A stretch of DNA of 16,890 nt. Origin: Spirochaetaceae bacterium UBA1306. Lineage in GTDB: Bacteria; Spirochaetota; Spirochaetia; Treponematales; Rectinemataceae. Positions 8,049-15,339 of the stretch are shown here, one piece after another (position 1 is the stretch's first letter; each line of letters opens with the position of its first letter). The translations under genes and the position numbers were made by a program. Location: positions 1 through 16,890 of the forward strand of contig DBTW01000024.1 of NCBI GenBank assembly GCA_002307245.1, read 5' to 3'. The notes beneath the pieces were generated by a model, which ran no database searches, was not told where the DNA came from, and saw only the letters and a list, made by a program, of their open reading frames with translations.

Positions 8049-9100
8049 CCGCGCCCCTTTATCGACTTTTCCATCTCTCCCAGGTATCGTCCCACCGCGC
8101 GGTCCCACGAGAAGGCGGCCGCCGCCGCCGCGACGCGGGCCCGGTCGGGCGCGCCTTCCGCGCAGGCTCCCTCGATAGCCGCCGCGAAGGCCGCGGGATC
8201 CCCGGCGCGAGCGAGGACGGCGGTCTCGCCGGCGACCACGGCGTCGGGTATGCCGTCGAGATCGGCGGCTACCGACATAAGGCCGCGCGCGGCCGCCTCG
8301 GCGAGGACGAGGCCGAAGCCCTCGACGTCGCCCGGGATCGCCACGTTGGGCATCACGAAGAGCCTCGAGTTGCGCAGGAGCCATTCCTTCTCGTCGTCGG
8401 TTATCGCCCCGAGGAGGAAGACCCTGCCCGCCATTCCGCGCTCGGCGATGGCCTTCTCTATAGCGGGGCGCTCGGGGCCGTCGCCGGCTATCGCGTAGGA
8501 ATACGATTCGCCCAAGTTCCCCAGGACGTTCCGGATGAACCATTCGTGGCCCTTGCGCTTAATGAGCCGACCGACCGTGCACAGGAGCCTTCCCGCCTCC
8601 AGCCCGGCAGGCAGCCCAGCCGGCCGCCGCCCCGGGCCCGCGCCCTCTGGAGGCAGGGCGATCCCGTTCGGGACGAGGGCCAGCCTCTCCGCGGGCAGGC
8701 CCTTGGATAGGCAGAGCTCACGCGTGTTCCGGCTGATGCAGATGATCCTGTCCGCCCCTCGCAGCCGCGGGACCACCGCGCCCTGGTAGATCGGGTTCCC
8801 GTAGGTAAGGTCGAGGCCGTGGACCGTGATCGTCAGCGACGCCCGCGTGAAGAACCTGGCCCAGGGCAGGAGGAAGGCGAGGAGGCCGTCGCCGAAATGT
8901 ATGACGTCGTAGCGGCGGCCGTGGAGGGCGAGCTCGAGGGAGGCGCGGACGAGGAAGAAGGGCAAGGCCTTGTTCCCCTTTTCATTGGCGCAGAGCTCGA
9001 CGTCGGCGACGCCCGAGAGGGCGTCGAAGAGCTCCTTCGAGTATCTCTCCATCCCGCCCGAGACGGGCGGGTATTTGCGCGTCACGAAGAGGATCCTCAT
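8045..9100 (-). CDS. GT4 family glycosyltransferase
   Basis: A 351-residue cytoplasmic GT-B enzyme. The N-terminal domain begins MRILFVTRKYPPVSGGMERY (1-20), the usual glycine-rich acceptor-side start of GT4 proteins. The C-terminal half has VPNGIA (143-148), GRLIKRKGHEWFI (177-189), AGDGPE (205-210) and the retaining EX7E pair E260/E268 in EGFGLVLAE, which contacts the nucleotide-sugar. Length is on the short side but complete. The ATG at 9100 overlaps the preceding stop by 4 bases (ATGA), and the stop overlaps the next start the same way, so translation is coupled through three genes. Likely role: adding one sugar to the undecaprenyl-linked glycan. Donor and acceptor cannot be read from sequence. 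Confidence 0.9.
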   Translation of the reverse strand: MRILFVTRKYPPVSGGMERYSKELFDALSGVADVELCANEKGNKALPFFLVRASLELALHGRRYDVIHFGDGLLAFLLPWARFFTRASLTITVHGLDLTYGNPIYQGAVVPRLRGADRIICISRNTRELCLSKGLPAERLALVPNGIALPPEGAGPGRRPAGLPAGLEAGRLLCTVGRLIKRKGHEWFIRNVLGNLGESYSYAIAGDGPERPAIEKAIAERGMAGRVFLLGAITDDEKEWLLRNSRLFVMPNVAIPGDVEGFGLVLAEAAARGLMSVAADLDGIPDAVVAGETAVLARAGDPAAFAAAIEGACAEGAPDRARVAAAAAAFSWDRAVGRYLGEMEKSIKGRG

Positions 9101-10032
9101 GCCGGCTCCGCCCTCTTGCCGAAGAGGCGGCGGCCCGCCGCGCAGGATCCCAGGAAGGCGAAGTCCATCAGGAGGTTGGTGACGCGCAGGACGAGGGCGG
9201 CCACTACGGCCAGCTCGGCCGGCATGGCCATGGAGAGGAAGAGGACGATGAAGCCCTCCCGCACGCCCAGGCCGCTCGGGGCGAAGAGGGCGAGGATGCC
9301 CATCGTGCCCGCGATACTGATCCCCGCGGTGGTGAAGGCGAAGAGCGAGATACCGAGATCCGGCATGAAGGACTTGAGCGAGAGGAAGTAGGCGGTCCCG
9401 AGGATGAGGTAAGCGACGGAGTACAAGGCCGTCATTTCGCCGAGGGCCGAGAAGGTCACCTCGATGTTGCTCTCGACCTTCTTCTTGGCTATCCGTATCA
9501 CGAGCTTCGCGACCGCGTTGAAGACGGGCGGCAGGAGAGCGACGGCCAGGCCGACTATGGCGACGACGGTAAGCAGCCGCAGCTGATAGGGCAGGACGCC
9601 GAAGTGCCCGTCGAGGAGGACGATCGCGAGGCTGATGATCAGCTGGGTCGCCATCTGGACCCCCGCCTCGAGGAAGGCGGTGATCCCCAGCTGCGAGGCG
9701 GGTATTCCGTATCGGGAGGCGAAATGTATCTTGCCCGCGATCCAGGTCACTTTCCCCGGGATGTACCTGCCCATCCAGGACTTCGCGTAGACGTCGAGGA
9801 GCTTCCAGCTCGGGCGAACGCCCGGGTTGAGCCGAGACAGCATCCGTATCCAGATGAGGGCCGAGAGGAAGAGGTAGGCGACCCCGGCCGCGAGGGAGAG
9901 GAGCAGGTAGGGGACGCCGATGTCGAGGCCGGCGAGCCTGGACCAATCCAGCTTGGCCACGTAGGCCGCGCAGAAGGCGAGCACGGCGGCGGTGAAGGAG
10001 ATGTTGATGGCCAGCTTGGCCCCGCGGGACAT
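9097..10032 (-). CDS. YbhN/LPG-synthase-TM-like (UPF0104) membrane protein
   Basis: A 311-residue inner-membrane protein with about eight hydrophobic helices. It carries the two marks of the lysylphosphatidylglycerol synthase transmembrane/UPF0104 family: GRYIPGK (88-94) and PSGLGVREG (252-260). Family members include the flippase half of MprF and many small stand-alone proteins beside glycosyltransferase genes, often annotated as flippase-like. None of the soluble aminoacyl-transferase domain of MprF is present. The ATG at 10032 was chosen because the longer frame would intrude 75 bases into the epimerase gene; only 2 bases separate it from that gene's stop. A role in moving or presenting a lipid-linked sugar, for instance the product of the GT2 enzyme, is inferred from context and not from sequence. 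Confidence 0.85.
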   Translation of the reverse strand: MSRGAKLAINISFTAAVLAFCAAYVAKLDWSRLAGLDIGVPYLLLSLAAGVAYLFLSALIWIRMLSRLNPGVRPSWKLLDVYAKSWMGRYIPGKVTWIAGKIHFASRYGIPASQLGITAFLEAGVQMATQLIISLAIVLLDGHFGVLPYQLRLLTVVAIVGLAVALLPPVFNAVAKLVIRIAKKKVESNIEVTFSALGEMTALYSVAYLILGTAYFLSLKSFMPDLGISLFAFTTAGISIAGTMGILALFAPSGLGVREGFIVLFLSMAMPAELAVVAALVLRVTNLLMDFAFLGSCAAGRRLFGKRAEPA

Positions 10033-10034
10033 GC

Positions 10035-11084
10035 TCACGCGCCGCGCGCCTTGAACCAGCGGGCGAAGCGCGCGAGGCCCTCGCCTATGGGCGTCGAGGG
10101 CTTCCATCCGAAGTCGCGCTCGAGATCGGAGACATCGGCCTCCGTGGCGTAGACGTCGCCCGCCTGCATCGGGAGGAAGCGCTTCTCGGCCTTCTTACCG
10201 ATGGCCCGCTCGAGTTCCTCGATGAAGTCGCCGAGCCGCACGGGATGATTGTTCCCGAGGTTGTAGATCCGATACGGGGCGCTCGAGCTCGACGGGTCGG
10301 GATGCGCGGGATCCCAGGCGGGATCGCCGGCGGGGGGCCGGCCGACCACGCGGACAAGGCCCTCGACGATGTCGTCGATGTAGGTGAAGTCGCGCAGCAT
10401 GTCGCCGCCGTTGTATACGTCGATGGACTTCCCCTCGACGATGGCGCGGGCGAATTTGAAGTAGGCCATGTCGGGCCTGCCCCAGGGCCCGTAGACCGTG
10501 AAGAAGCGCAGGCCCGTCGTCGGCAGCCCGTAGAGATGGCTGTAGGCGTGGGCCATCAGCTCGTCCGCCTTCTTCGTGGCGGCGTACATGCTGATGGGAT
10601 GGTTCGTGCCCTCGTGCGCCGAGAAAGGGCGCGAGTCATTGAGTCCGTAGACCGATGACGACGACGCGTAGACGAGGTGGGGCGTCTTCGCGGCGCGACA
10701 GCATTCGAGGACGTTCAGGAAGCCGACGACGTTCGACTCCACGTACGCGCGCGGGTTCTCGATGCTATAGCGCACACCCGCCTGGGCGGCGAGGTTGCAG
10801 ACCCCGTCGAAGGCTCCTCCGGAGAAGGCCCGCTCCATGGACTCGCGGTCCTCGAGCCTGGCGCGGATGAAGCCCAGGCTCGGGTACTTCGAGCTCCTCG
10901 CCTCGCGGCCCCATTCCCGGGCCTCGGGCCCGAGCCCCAGCTCCCCGAGCCTCGCCATCTTGAGCTCGGTATCGTAGTAGTCGTTGATCGAGTCGAGGCC
11001 GAGCACTTCATCGCCCCGCGCTGCGAGGCGGGCGGCGAGATGGAAGCCGATGAAGCCTGCGGCGCCGGTGATCAGGTACCTCAT
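10035..11084 (-). CDS. NAD-dependent epimerase, UDP-glucuronate 4-epimerase type
   Basis: A 349-residue extended short-chain dehydrogenase. The NAD-binding GAAGFIG is at 7-13 and the catalytic Ser cluster at 141-144 precedes Y167-x3-K171. Several segments are typical of the CapI/LpsL group that converts UDP-glucuronate to UDP-galacturonate: GLDSINDYYD (29-38), AAQAGVRYSIENP (99-111), FFTVYGPWGRPDMA (194-207) and, near the C-terminus, PMQAGDVYATEADVS. Length agrees with the family (about 335-350). It is distinct from GalE and from dTDP-glucose dehydratase by these motifs. The product would supply galacturonic acid, and hence negative charge, to the glycan. No UDP-glucose dehydrogenase is in the window, so UDP-glucuronate must come from elsewhere. 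ATGA overlap with the preceding GT4. Confidence 0.9.
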   Translation of the reverse strand: MRYLITGAAGFIGFHLAARLAARGDEVLGLDSINDYYDTELKMARLGELGLGPEAREWGREARSSKYPSLGFIRARLEDRESMERAFSGGAFDGVCNLAAQAGVRYSIENPRAYVESNVVGFLNVLECCRAAKTPHLVYASSSSVYGLNDSRPFSAHEGTNHPISMYAATKKADELMAHAYSHLYGLPTTGLRFFTVYGPWGRPDMAYFKFARAIVEGKSIDVYNGGDMLRDFTYIDDIVEGLVRVVGRPPAGDPAWDPAHPDPSSSSAPYRIYNLGNNHPVRLGDFIEELERAIGKKAEKRFLPMQAGDVYATEADVSDLERDFGWKPSTPIGEGLARFARWFKARGA

Positions 11085-12226
11085 TTACTGCCTCCCACCG
11101 CTTTTTCGTACAGGGACTTGAGCTCCCCCACGACCCTGGCCTCGTCGAACTCTACCCGCGCGCGCGCCAGGGCGGCGGCCGAGAAGGATTCGTAGAGAGC
11201 GGGATCGTCCATGAGGGCGGCTACGCGCAGGGCCATCGCGCGGGCGTCGCCCAAGGGCACGAGGAAGCCGTCGGCGCCGTCGCCCACGACCTCGTCCGTG
11301 CCCGTCACGCGCGTGGCCACGCAGGGAAGGCCCTGGAGCATCGCCTCCATTAGGGCGCGGGGCTTGCCCTCGGCCAGGGAGGCCAGGACCGCCGCGTCCG
11401 CCCCGGCGAGGATAGAGCTCATCTCGGAGCGGGGCTTGATGCCGACGAAGGATGCCGCCCCGGAGAGCCCAAGGCGCTCGGCCTCGGCGACCGCGCCGGC
11501 GTCTCCGATCTCGCCCACGCAGACCAGGCGGGCTTCCCCCCGGCCCAGGTCCTCGCGCAGGATACGCAAGGCCTCGAGGAGCATGCGATGGTTTTTCTTG
11601 GGCTCCACCCGGGCGACGCAGACGAGGGTGAAGGTCGCCCCCTTGCCGGGATGGCGCTTGGGAGAGGCGGCAGGAGGGAACTCCGCGAAGTCGACGCCGT
11701 TCCCGATGTTCACCAGCCGGGCGCGCCTGCCCATGCCCGAGGCCTCGGCCTGCCTGAGCTCCTCGCCGTTCTGGAAGAGCATGAGGTCGGTTAGCCGCGA
11801 GAGGAAAAGCTCGAGGGAGCGGTAGGCGAAACGCTTGATCCCGGTGAAGGCGTTGAAGTAAAAGGAATGGACTTGGTAGACGACGAAGATCTTGCGCCGC
11901 TTGCCCCTGTTCTCTATCGCGCAGGCCATGCGCGCCACGGCGCCGGCCTTCGAGGTATGGGCATGGACTATGTCCGGCCCGTAGCCGCGCAGGATCTCGA
12001 GGAAGGCCTTCACCTCCCCGACGGCCTTGCCGGGCCCCATGCCACGGTCCATGTCGATGGGAAAGAAAGGTATGCCCTGGGCCGCGAAGGCGTCGGTGAA
12101 GCGAGGCTCGGCGGGACAGGCGATCGCGTTCTCGAAGCCGGGGTCCCGGCCTATGTCGCGCGCGCGCTTGGCGAGCAGGCGGCTCGCGCCCTGGGGCGTC
12201 GTGATGACGTCGAGGACCTTGATCAC
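11081..12226 (-). CDS. GT4 family glycosyltransferase, GTG start
   Basis: A 381-residue GT-B enzyme. The start is GTG at 12226, which forms a GTGA overlap with the preceding stop and begins VIKVLDVITT, the expected first strand. The in-frame ATG 69 bases earlier adds residues that read as antisense-like Arg-rich noise. The acceptor domain has VHAHTSKAG (87-95), a signature of O-antigen and capsule GT4 enzymes such as the WbpX/PglA-like group. The donor domain has NIGNGVDF (173-180), VARVEPKKNHRMLLEAL (204-220) and the EX7E pair E286/E294 in EGKPRALME. It probably adds an early sugar on the cytoplasmic side. The sugar is unknown. A clear Shine-Dalgarno is lacking, consistent with coupling to the upstream gene. 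Confidence 0.9.
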   Translation of the reverse strand: MIKVLDVITTPQGASRLLAKRARDIGRDPGFENAIACPAEPRFTDAFAAQGIPFFPIDMDRGMGPGKAVGEVKAFLEILRGYGPDIVHAHTSKAGAVARMACAIENRGKRRKIFVVYQVHSFYFNAFTGIKRFAYRSLELFLSRLTDLMLFQNGEELRQAEASGMGRRARLVNIGNGVDFAEFPPAASPKRHPGKGATFTLVCVARVEPKKNHRMLLEALRILREDLGRGEARLVCVGEIGDAGAVAEAERLGLSGAASFVGIKPRSEMSSILAGADAAVLASLAEGKPRALMEAMLQGLPCVATRVTGTDEVVGDGADGFLVPLGDARAMALRVAALMDDPALYESFSAAALARARVEFDEARVVGELKSLYEKAVGGSK

Positions 12227-12972
12227 CTGGGAGCCCCGATATCGGCCTTGGCCTTGCGGGCGAGCTTGACGGTGATCACGAGAGCGCCGCCGCAATAGAC
12301 GACGGCATAGGCGAGCAGGACCAGGGACAGGCAGCCCAGGGCGTAGCTAAGGGCAAAGGCGGGCACCATGAGGCCGGTTATTCCGATAGTCTCGGACAGT
12401 CCCTTCTCGGCTCCGACCACCGCCGCCTCGGGCTCGGGCTTGACGCGCCGGAAGCCGCTATAGGCCAAGCGCATGTAGAGATTGCCCGAGGCCGCCAGGC
12501 CGCCGACCAGACCCCAGGCTCCCGCCCAGGGAAGCTGGATACCGGCGAGGATCGGGACCAGGCCGGGGCTCTGGACCTCGGCCGCGGCCCCCGCGCCCAG
12601 GAGGGCGGCGGCGTAGGCGACGTAGCCGCAGACGGCGTCCACCCATTCGCCCCAGATCGAGCCGGCCTTGACGGTACGGGCGATATTGCCGTCCGCGCAG
12701 TCGAGGACGCCGAAGGCGAAAAGCAGGCCCAGCCCCGCCCAGACGGCCCAGGGCAGGCCGCTCGCCATGAGAAGGCCGCCGGCGAGGCTGACTATCGCGC
12801 CGGCATAGCTCGTCGCGTCGGCCCCCATGCCCAGCCTCATGCACAGCCAGGCGACCGGCATCGAGAGCGGGCGCAGCACGAATTTAGTCCAGGGCCCGTC
12901 GGCCCGCCGCTTTTCCGGGGATAGGGAGGCGCGGATCTCGGCGAGGGTATATTGGCGCATAGCTTGCTGCAT
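12223..12972 (-). CDS. CDP-alcohol phosphotransferase-like membrane protein, atypical active site
   Basis: A 249-residue protein, first gene of the minus-strand block. It has about six hydrophobic helices and the CDP-alcohol phosphatidyltransferase signature D91-x2-D94-G95-x2-A98-R99-x8-G108-x3-D112. In the family this continues x3-D, the aspartate proposed as catalytic base, but here position 116 is Gly (GGC), so the fourth Asp is missing. The N-terminus (1-30) is soluble and has EIRASLSPEKRRADGPWTK, seen in some CDP-alcohol transferases linked to nucleotidyltransferase domains. Family members transfer a phospho-alcohol from a CDP-alcohol to another alcohol in the membrane. The ATG at 12972 has GGAG 8 bases upstream. 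It may be inactive, use another base, or belong to a subgroup with this change. A 4-base overlap couples it to the GT4. Confidence 0.85.
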   Translation of the reverse strand: MQQAMRQYTLAEIRASLSPEKRRADGPWTKFVLRPLSMPVAWLCMRLGMGADATSYAGAIVSLAGGLLMASGLPWAVWAGLGLLFAFGVLDCADGNIARTVKAGSIWGEWVDAVCGYVAYAAALLGAGAAAEVQSPGLVPILAGIQLPWAGAWGLVGGLAASGNLYMRLAYSGFRRVKPEPEAAVVGAEKGLSETIGITGLMVPAFALSYALGCLSLVLLAYAVVYCGGALVITVKLARKAKADIGAPR

Positions 12973-12997
12973 CGCTGATTCTCCGCTGTTAGTTTTC

Positions 12998-13025
12998 GGT
13001 TTATTCGGCCCGTTGCCCGGCGCAA
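12998..13025 (-). promoter_or_regulatory. Candidate promoter of the minus-strand operon
   Basis: On the minus strand TTGCGC (13025-13020) and TAAACC (13003-12998) are 16 bases apart, followed by an AT-rich stretch and the Shine-Dalgarno of the first gene. It sits in the 113-base divergent region (12973-13085), where a promoter is expected. The -10 is a poor match and the 16-base spacing is short, so this is a proposal. The region between the two divergent starts has no other recognisable element. Confidence 0.35.
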
Positions 13026-13049
13026 GAGCCTTTACGGGCAGTCCATCGC

Positions 13050-13077
13050 TTGCGGCCCCGGCAAAGCACCCTATACC
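13050..13077 (+). promoter_or_regulatory. Candidate promoter of the first GT4 paralog, likely leaderless
   Basis: TTGCGG (13050-13055) and TATACC (13072-13077), 16 bases apart. The ATG at 13086 is only 8 bases after the -10 and there is no Shine-Dalgarno in front of it. The same arrangement, TTG then 19 bases then TATA(C/T)CATCG, precedes the second paralog at 15303-15330, while the spacers differ in sequence. Confidence 0.5.
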
Positions 13078-13085
13078 ATCGCCTC

Positions 13086-14252
13086 ATGAACGGCAAGGCG
13101 CGGAAGCCCCGCATCGCGGTCCTCACCAAGCAGCTCGACGCCTGGCGCTCGGGATCGGGCCACCACATGGCCCAGATGATGCTGCATGTCCTCGAGCGGA
13201 ACCACGACCGCTTCGAGTTCACCTTCGTTCACTACAAGCCGAGCGACAACCCCATCTACGGCCGCGTGAAAGAGCTCCTGATCCCCAGGAACCCGGCCGT
13301 CTCCTCGCGCGCCATCGAACGCGGGGGCTTCGACCTCGTGCACTACTCGCCGCTCACCTTCTACGCTCCCATATGGGGCGTCCGGGCCAGGAAGGTCGCG
13401 ACCATGCACGGCGCCGAGCAACTGCTCCTGCCCCGATTCCACGGGCCCATCGAGCTCGCCCACGAGGCCTTCCTGGTGCCCGCCTACGGCCGCCTGATGG
13501 ACGGCGTCCTCACGGTGTCGCAGGCCAGCAAGCGATTCTTCGTCGATCGCTTCCGCATGCGGCCCGAGCGCGTCGTCGTCGCCTACAACGGCCTCGGGCC
13601 AGCCTATCGCGAGATGGACGCTGCCGAGGCCGACGCCCCCGAGCGCTTCGGCCTGCGCGGGCCCTTCGTCTACCACGTCAGCCGCTTCTCCGAGCGCAAG
13701 AACCCCTGGACCCTGCTCGAGGCCTTCTCTCGCTTCGTCCGCTCCGGAGGCGGTAGGCCCCATTCCCTGGTCTGCGGGGGCTCGGGCTGGGACGACCCGC
13801 GGGTCGCCCGCGCGGCGGCCCGCCTGGGCATCGCCGACCGCCTCGTCCTGCCGGGCTTCATCTCCGAAGAGGACTCCGCCCAGCTCATGAACCGGGCGGA
13901 GATGCTCGTCTTCCCTTCCCTGGCCGAGGGCTTCGGCATGCCGCCCACCGAGGCGATGGCCTGCGCCTGCCCCGTCGTCTGCACGGCCGCCTTCGCGGTA
14001 AAGGAGGTCGTCGGCGACGCGGCCCTCGTCATCGAGGACGCCCTGGACTCGGGCTCGATCGCCGCCGCCATGTCGCGCATAGCCGACGAGCCCGGCCTGG
14101 CCGAGGAGCTTAAAAAACGAGGCCGCGCCCGCCTGCCCCTCTATTCATGGGAAAAAGCCGCCGACGCCCTGCTCGATCTCTACGAGCGCGCGCTGTCGCC
14201 GACTATTTCCGCCATAGCCGCCTCGAAGCGCTCTCCCAGGCCGGCGACCTGA
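13086..14252 (+). CDS. GT4 family glycosyltransferase, paralog A
   Basis: A 388-residue GT-B enzyme closely related to the gene at 15340-16467 through most of its length. Shared landmarks are the start RIAVLTKQLD, SGSGHH, TFVHYKPSDNPIYGR, HYSPLTFYAPIWG, THGAEQLL-like MHGAEQLLLPRF, VAYNGL, the SRFSERKNPWTLLEAF donor loop and the EX7E pair E281/E289 in EGFGMPPTE. After it the usual EAMACGCP reads EAMACACP. The ATG at 13086 begins the protein in the same place as its paralog; the upstream in-frame TTG coincides with the promoter -35 and was rejected. The C-terminus runs about 16 residues past the end of the paralog (PTISAIAASKRSPRPAT), in DNA that also encodes the end of the opposite gene; this tail is probably not conserved. 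Sugar specificity unknown. Inverting versus retaining: GT4 is retaining. Confidence 0.9.
   Translation: MNGKARKPRIAVLTKQLDAWRSGSGHHMAQMMLHVLERNHDRFEFTFVHYKPSDNPIYGRVKELLIPRNPAVSSRAIERGGFDLVHYSPLTFYAPIWGVRARKVATMHGAEQLLLPRFHGPIELAHEAFLVPAYGRLMDGVLTVSQASKRFFVDRFRMRPERVVVAYNGLGPAYREMDAAEADAPERFGLRGPFVYHVSRFSERKNPWTLLEAFSRFVRSGGGRPHSLVCGGSGWDDPRVARAAARLGIADRLVLPGFISEEDSAQLMNRAEMLVFPSLAEGFGMPPTEAMACACPVVCTAAFAVKEVVGDAALVIEDALDSGSIAAAMSRIADEPGLAEELKKRGRARLPLYSWEKAADALLDLYERALSPTISAIAASKRSPRPAT
13681..13724 (+). repeat. 44-base direct repeat, copy 1 (in GT4 paralog A)
   Basis: This 44-base stretch encodes the donor-loop RFSERKNPWTLLEA region. It matches 15947-15990 with two differences (C/G at the 11th base, C/T at the 23rd). 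The copies lie in the same orientation 2.27 kb apart, so it is the most conserved DNA of the two paralogs and a possible recombination site. Confidence 0.9.
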
Positions 14253-15265
14253 TCCTTGTACGACTCGTAGGCGCGGCGCGCCACCCTCTCCCTGCCTTCT
14301 CTATCGGCGAGCCATTCCCGGGCCTTCGGCACCAGGTCGTCCGCGTCCCAGGTAAAGGGCGCGTAGGTCTCGTTCGGGACGAAGACGTCGGGCCAGGTGA
14401 CGAGGTGCGACATGTCGGGCTTCATCAAGAGGGCCCCGCCGAGCACGGCCTCGAAGTCGCGCAGGCAAAGCTCGCCCCAGCCGAAGGGCGACAGGACTAT
14501 TTTCGAGTTCGCGACCTCGCGGTTGTAGCGGGCCTGGGAAGTCTCTCCCTGCAGGAACTCCGCCTGCCCGGCGATGCGGTCCAGAATCAGCTTCCGCTGC
14601 CAGGCGATGGATGGCCGGCCCGCGAGGAGGATGCGCGCGTGCACGTCGATCGTGCCGGCGTTGCGCGAAACCGGGTCGCGGGGGAAGGGCTTTCTCGAGT
14701 AGAAGGCCCGCGCCGCGCGGAAGCCCAGGGCCATCGAGACCGCGACCCCGGCGCGCTGCCGCAGCTTGCCCCGGGGGTAGTCGCCTATGCCGATGTTCCA
14801 GGACAGGCGGAGCTTGCCGAGCTCCGCGGGGGCGGCGACCGCGCGCTCGCGCGGCTCGGGATCCTCCACGCCGTATTTCTCGTGGTAGTAGTCGGAGTAG
14901 AGTTCCTTCCCGTAGAGGCGCCGCGTATAGAGGCTGCGGTCCTTGAAGAGGGCCTTCGAATAGAAGAGGTCGACGTAAGGAAGGATCTCGAGCCTCGGGA
15001 TGCCGCCGCCCGCGTCGTCGTGGAAGTAGGCGATCCTGTCGTACTTGGCCCGCAGGCCCCTCATGAGCTCGAGATCCACGTAGTCGGGCTTGATGAAGCG
15101 GCGCACCATCACGAGGACGCGGTTAGGGTCCTTGGACAGGCACCACTCGGGCGAGTCGGTATACGTGAAACGCCCCTGGTCGGGGGCGAAGAGGAAGGCC
15201 TTCAGCGAATGGAAGGTCCCGATCCTGTCGTGGAGAGCCAGGACGGTAATGCCGCATGCAGCCAT
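14180..15265 (-). CDS. Putative glycosyltransferase (exostosin-like C-terminal motif)
   Basis: A 361-residue soluble protein, single gene pointing against its neighbours. AAAGGA lies 6 bases before the ATG at 15265 and supports the start. Residues 80-130 carry a conserved-looking block with FHDDAGGG (81-88) and YSDYYHEKYG (123-132). The C-terminal half has RYNREVANSKIVLSPFG, GELCLRDFEA (264-273), GGALLMKPDMSHL (276-288) and WPDVF (291-295), a pattern seen in bacterial GT-B enzymes related to exostosin or group-1 transferases. I do not recognise a named family and cannot say the donor. Context in a glycan locus supports a transferase. Its last 73 bases are antisense to the end of paralog A, and its 5' side shares the 74-base region 15266-15339 with the promoter of paralog B. 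Confidence 0.75.
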   Translation of the reverse strand: MAACGITVLALHDRIGTFHSLKAFLFAPDQGRFTYTDSPEWCLSKDPNRVLVMVRRFIKPDYVDLELMRGLRAKYDRIAYFHDDAGGGIPRLEILPYVDLFYSKALFKDRSLYTRRLYGKELYSDYYHEKYGVEDPEPRERAVAAPAELGKLRLSWNIGIGDYPRGKLRQRAGVAVSMALGFRAARAFYSRKPFPRDPVSRNAGTIDVHARILLAGRPSIAWQRKLILDRIAGQAEFLQGETSQARYNREVANSKIVLSPFGWGELCLRDFEAVLGGALLMKPDMSHLVTWPDVFVPNETYAPFTWDADDLVPKAREWLADREGRERVARRAYESYKDQVAGLGERFEAAMAEIVGDSARS

Positions 15266-15302
15266 GAGAAGTCCTTTCGTGGCCGGCGGGAAGCGCGAAC
15301 GC

Positions 15303-15330
15303 TTGTTTGCCGTCGGGAGAACCGTATATC
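15303..15330 (+). promoter_or_regulatory. Candidate promoter of the second GT4 paralog, likely leaderless
   Basis: TTGTTT (15303-15308) and TATATC (15325-15330) 16 bases apart, with the ATG at 15340 only 9 bases after the -10. A GGGAGA lies about 20 bases upstream, too far to act as a Shine-Dalgarno. The layout equals that upstream of paralog A. No minus-strand promoter was evident for the divergent gene at 14180-15265. Confidence 0.5.
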
Positions 15331-15339
15331 ATCGACCGC

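Noticed and set aside
8049..8543. A longer start for the GT39-like gene giving 673 residues.
   Set aside because: The extra 165 residues are Arg/Gly-rich out-of-frame translation of the preceding GT4 gene; the ATGA overlap at 8048 with AGGGG upstream is the likely start.
9101..9946. A longer start for the second GT4 giving 633 residues.
   Set aside because: The added part is Pro/Arg/His-rich out-of-frame reading of the UPF0104 gene; the domain starts at 9100.
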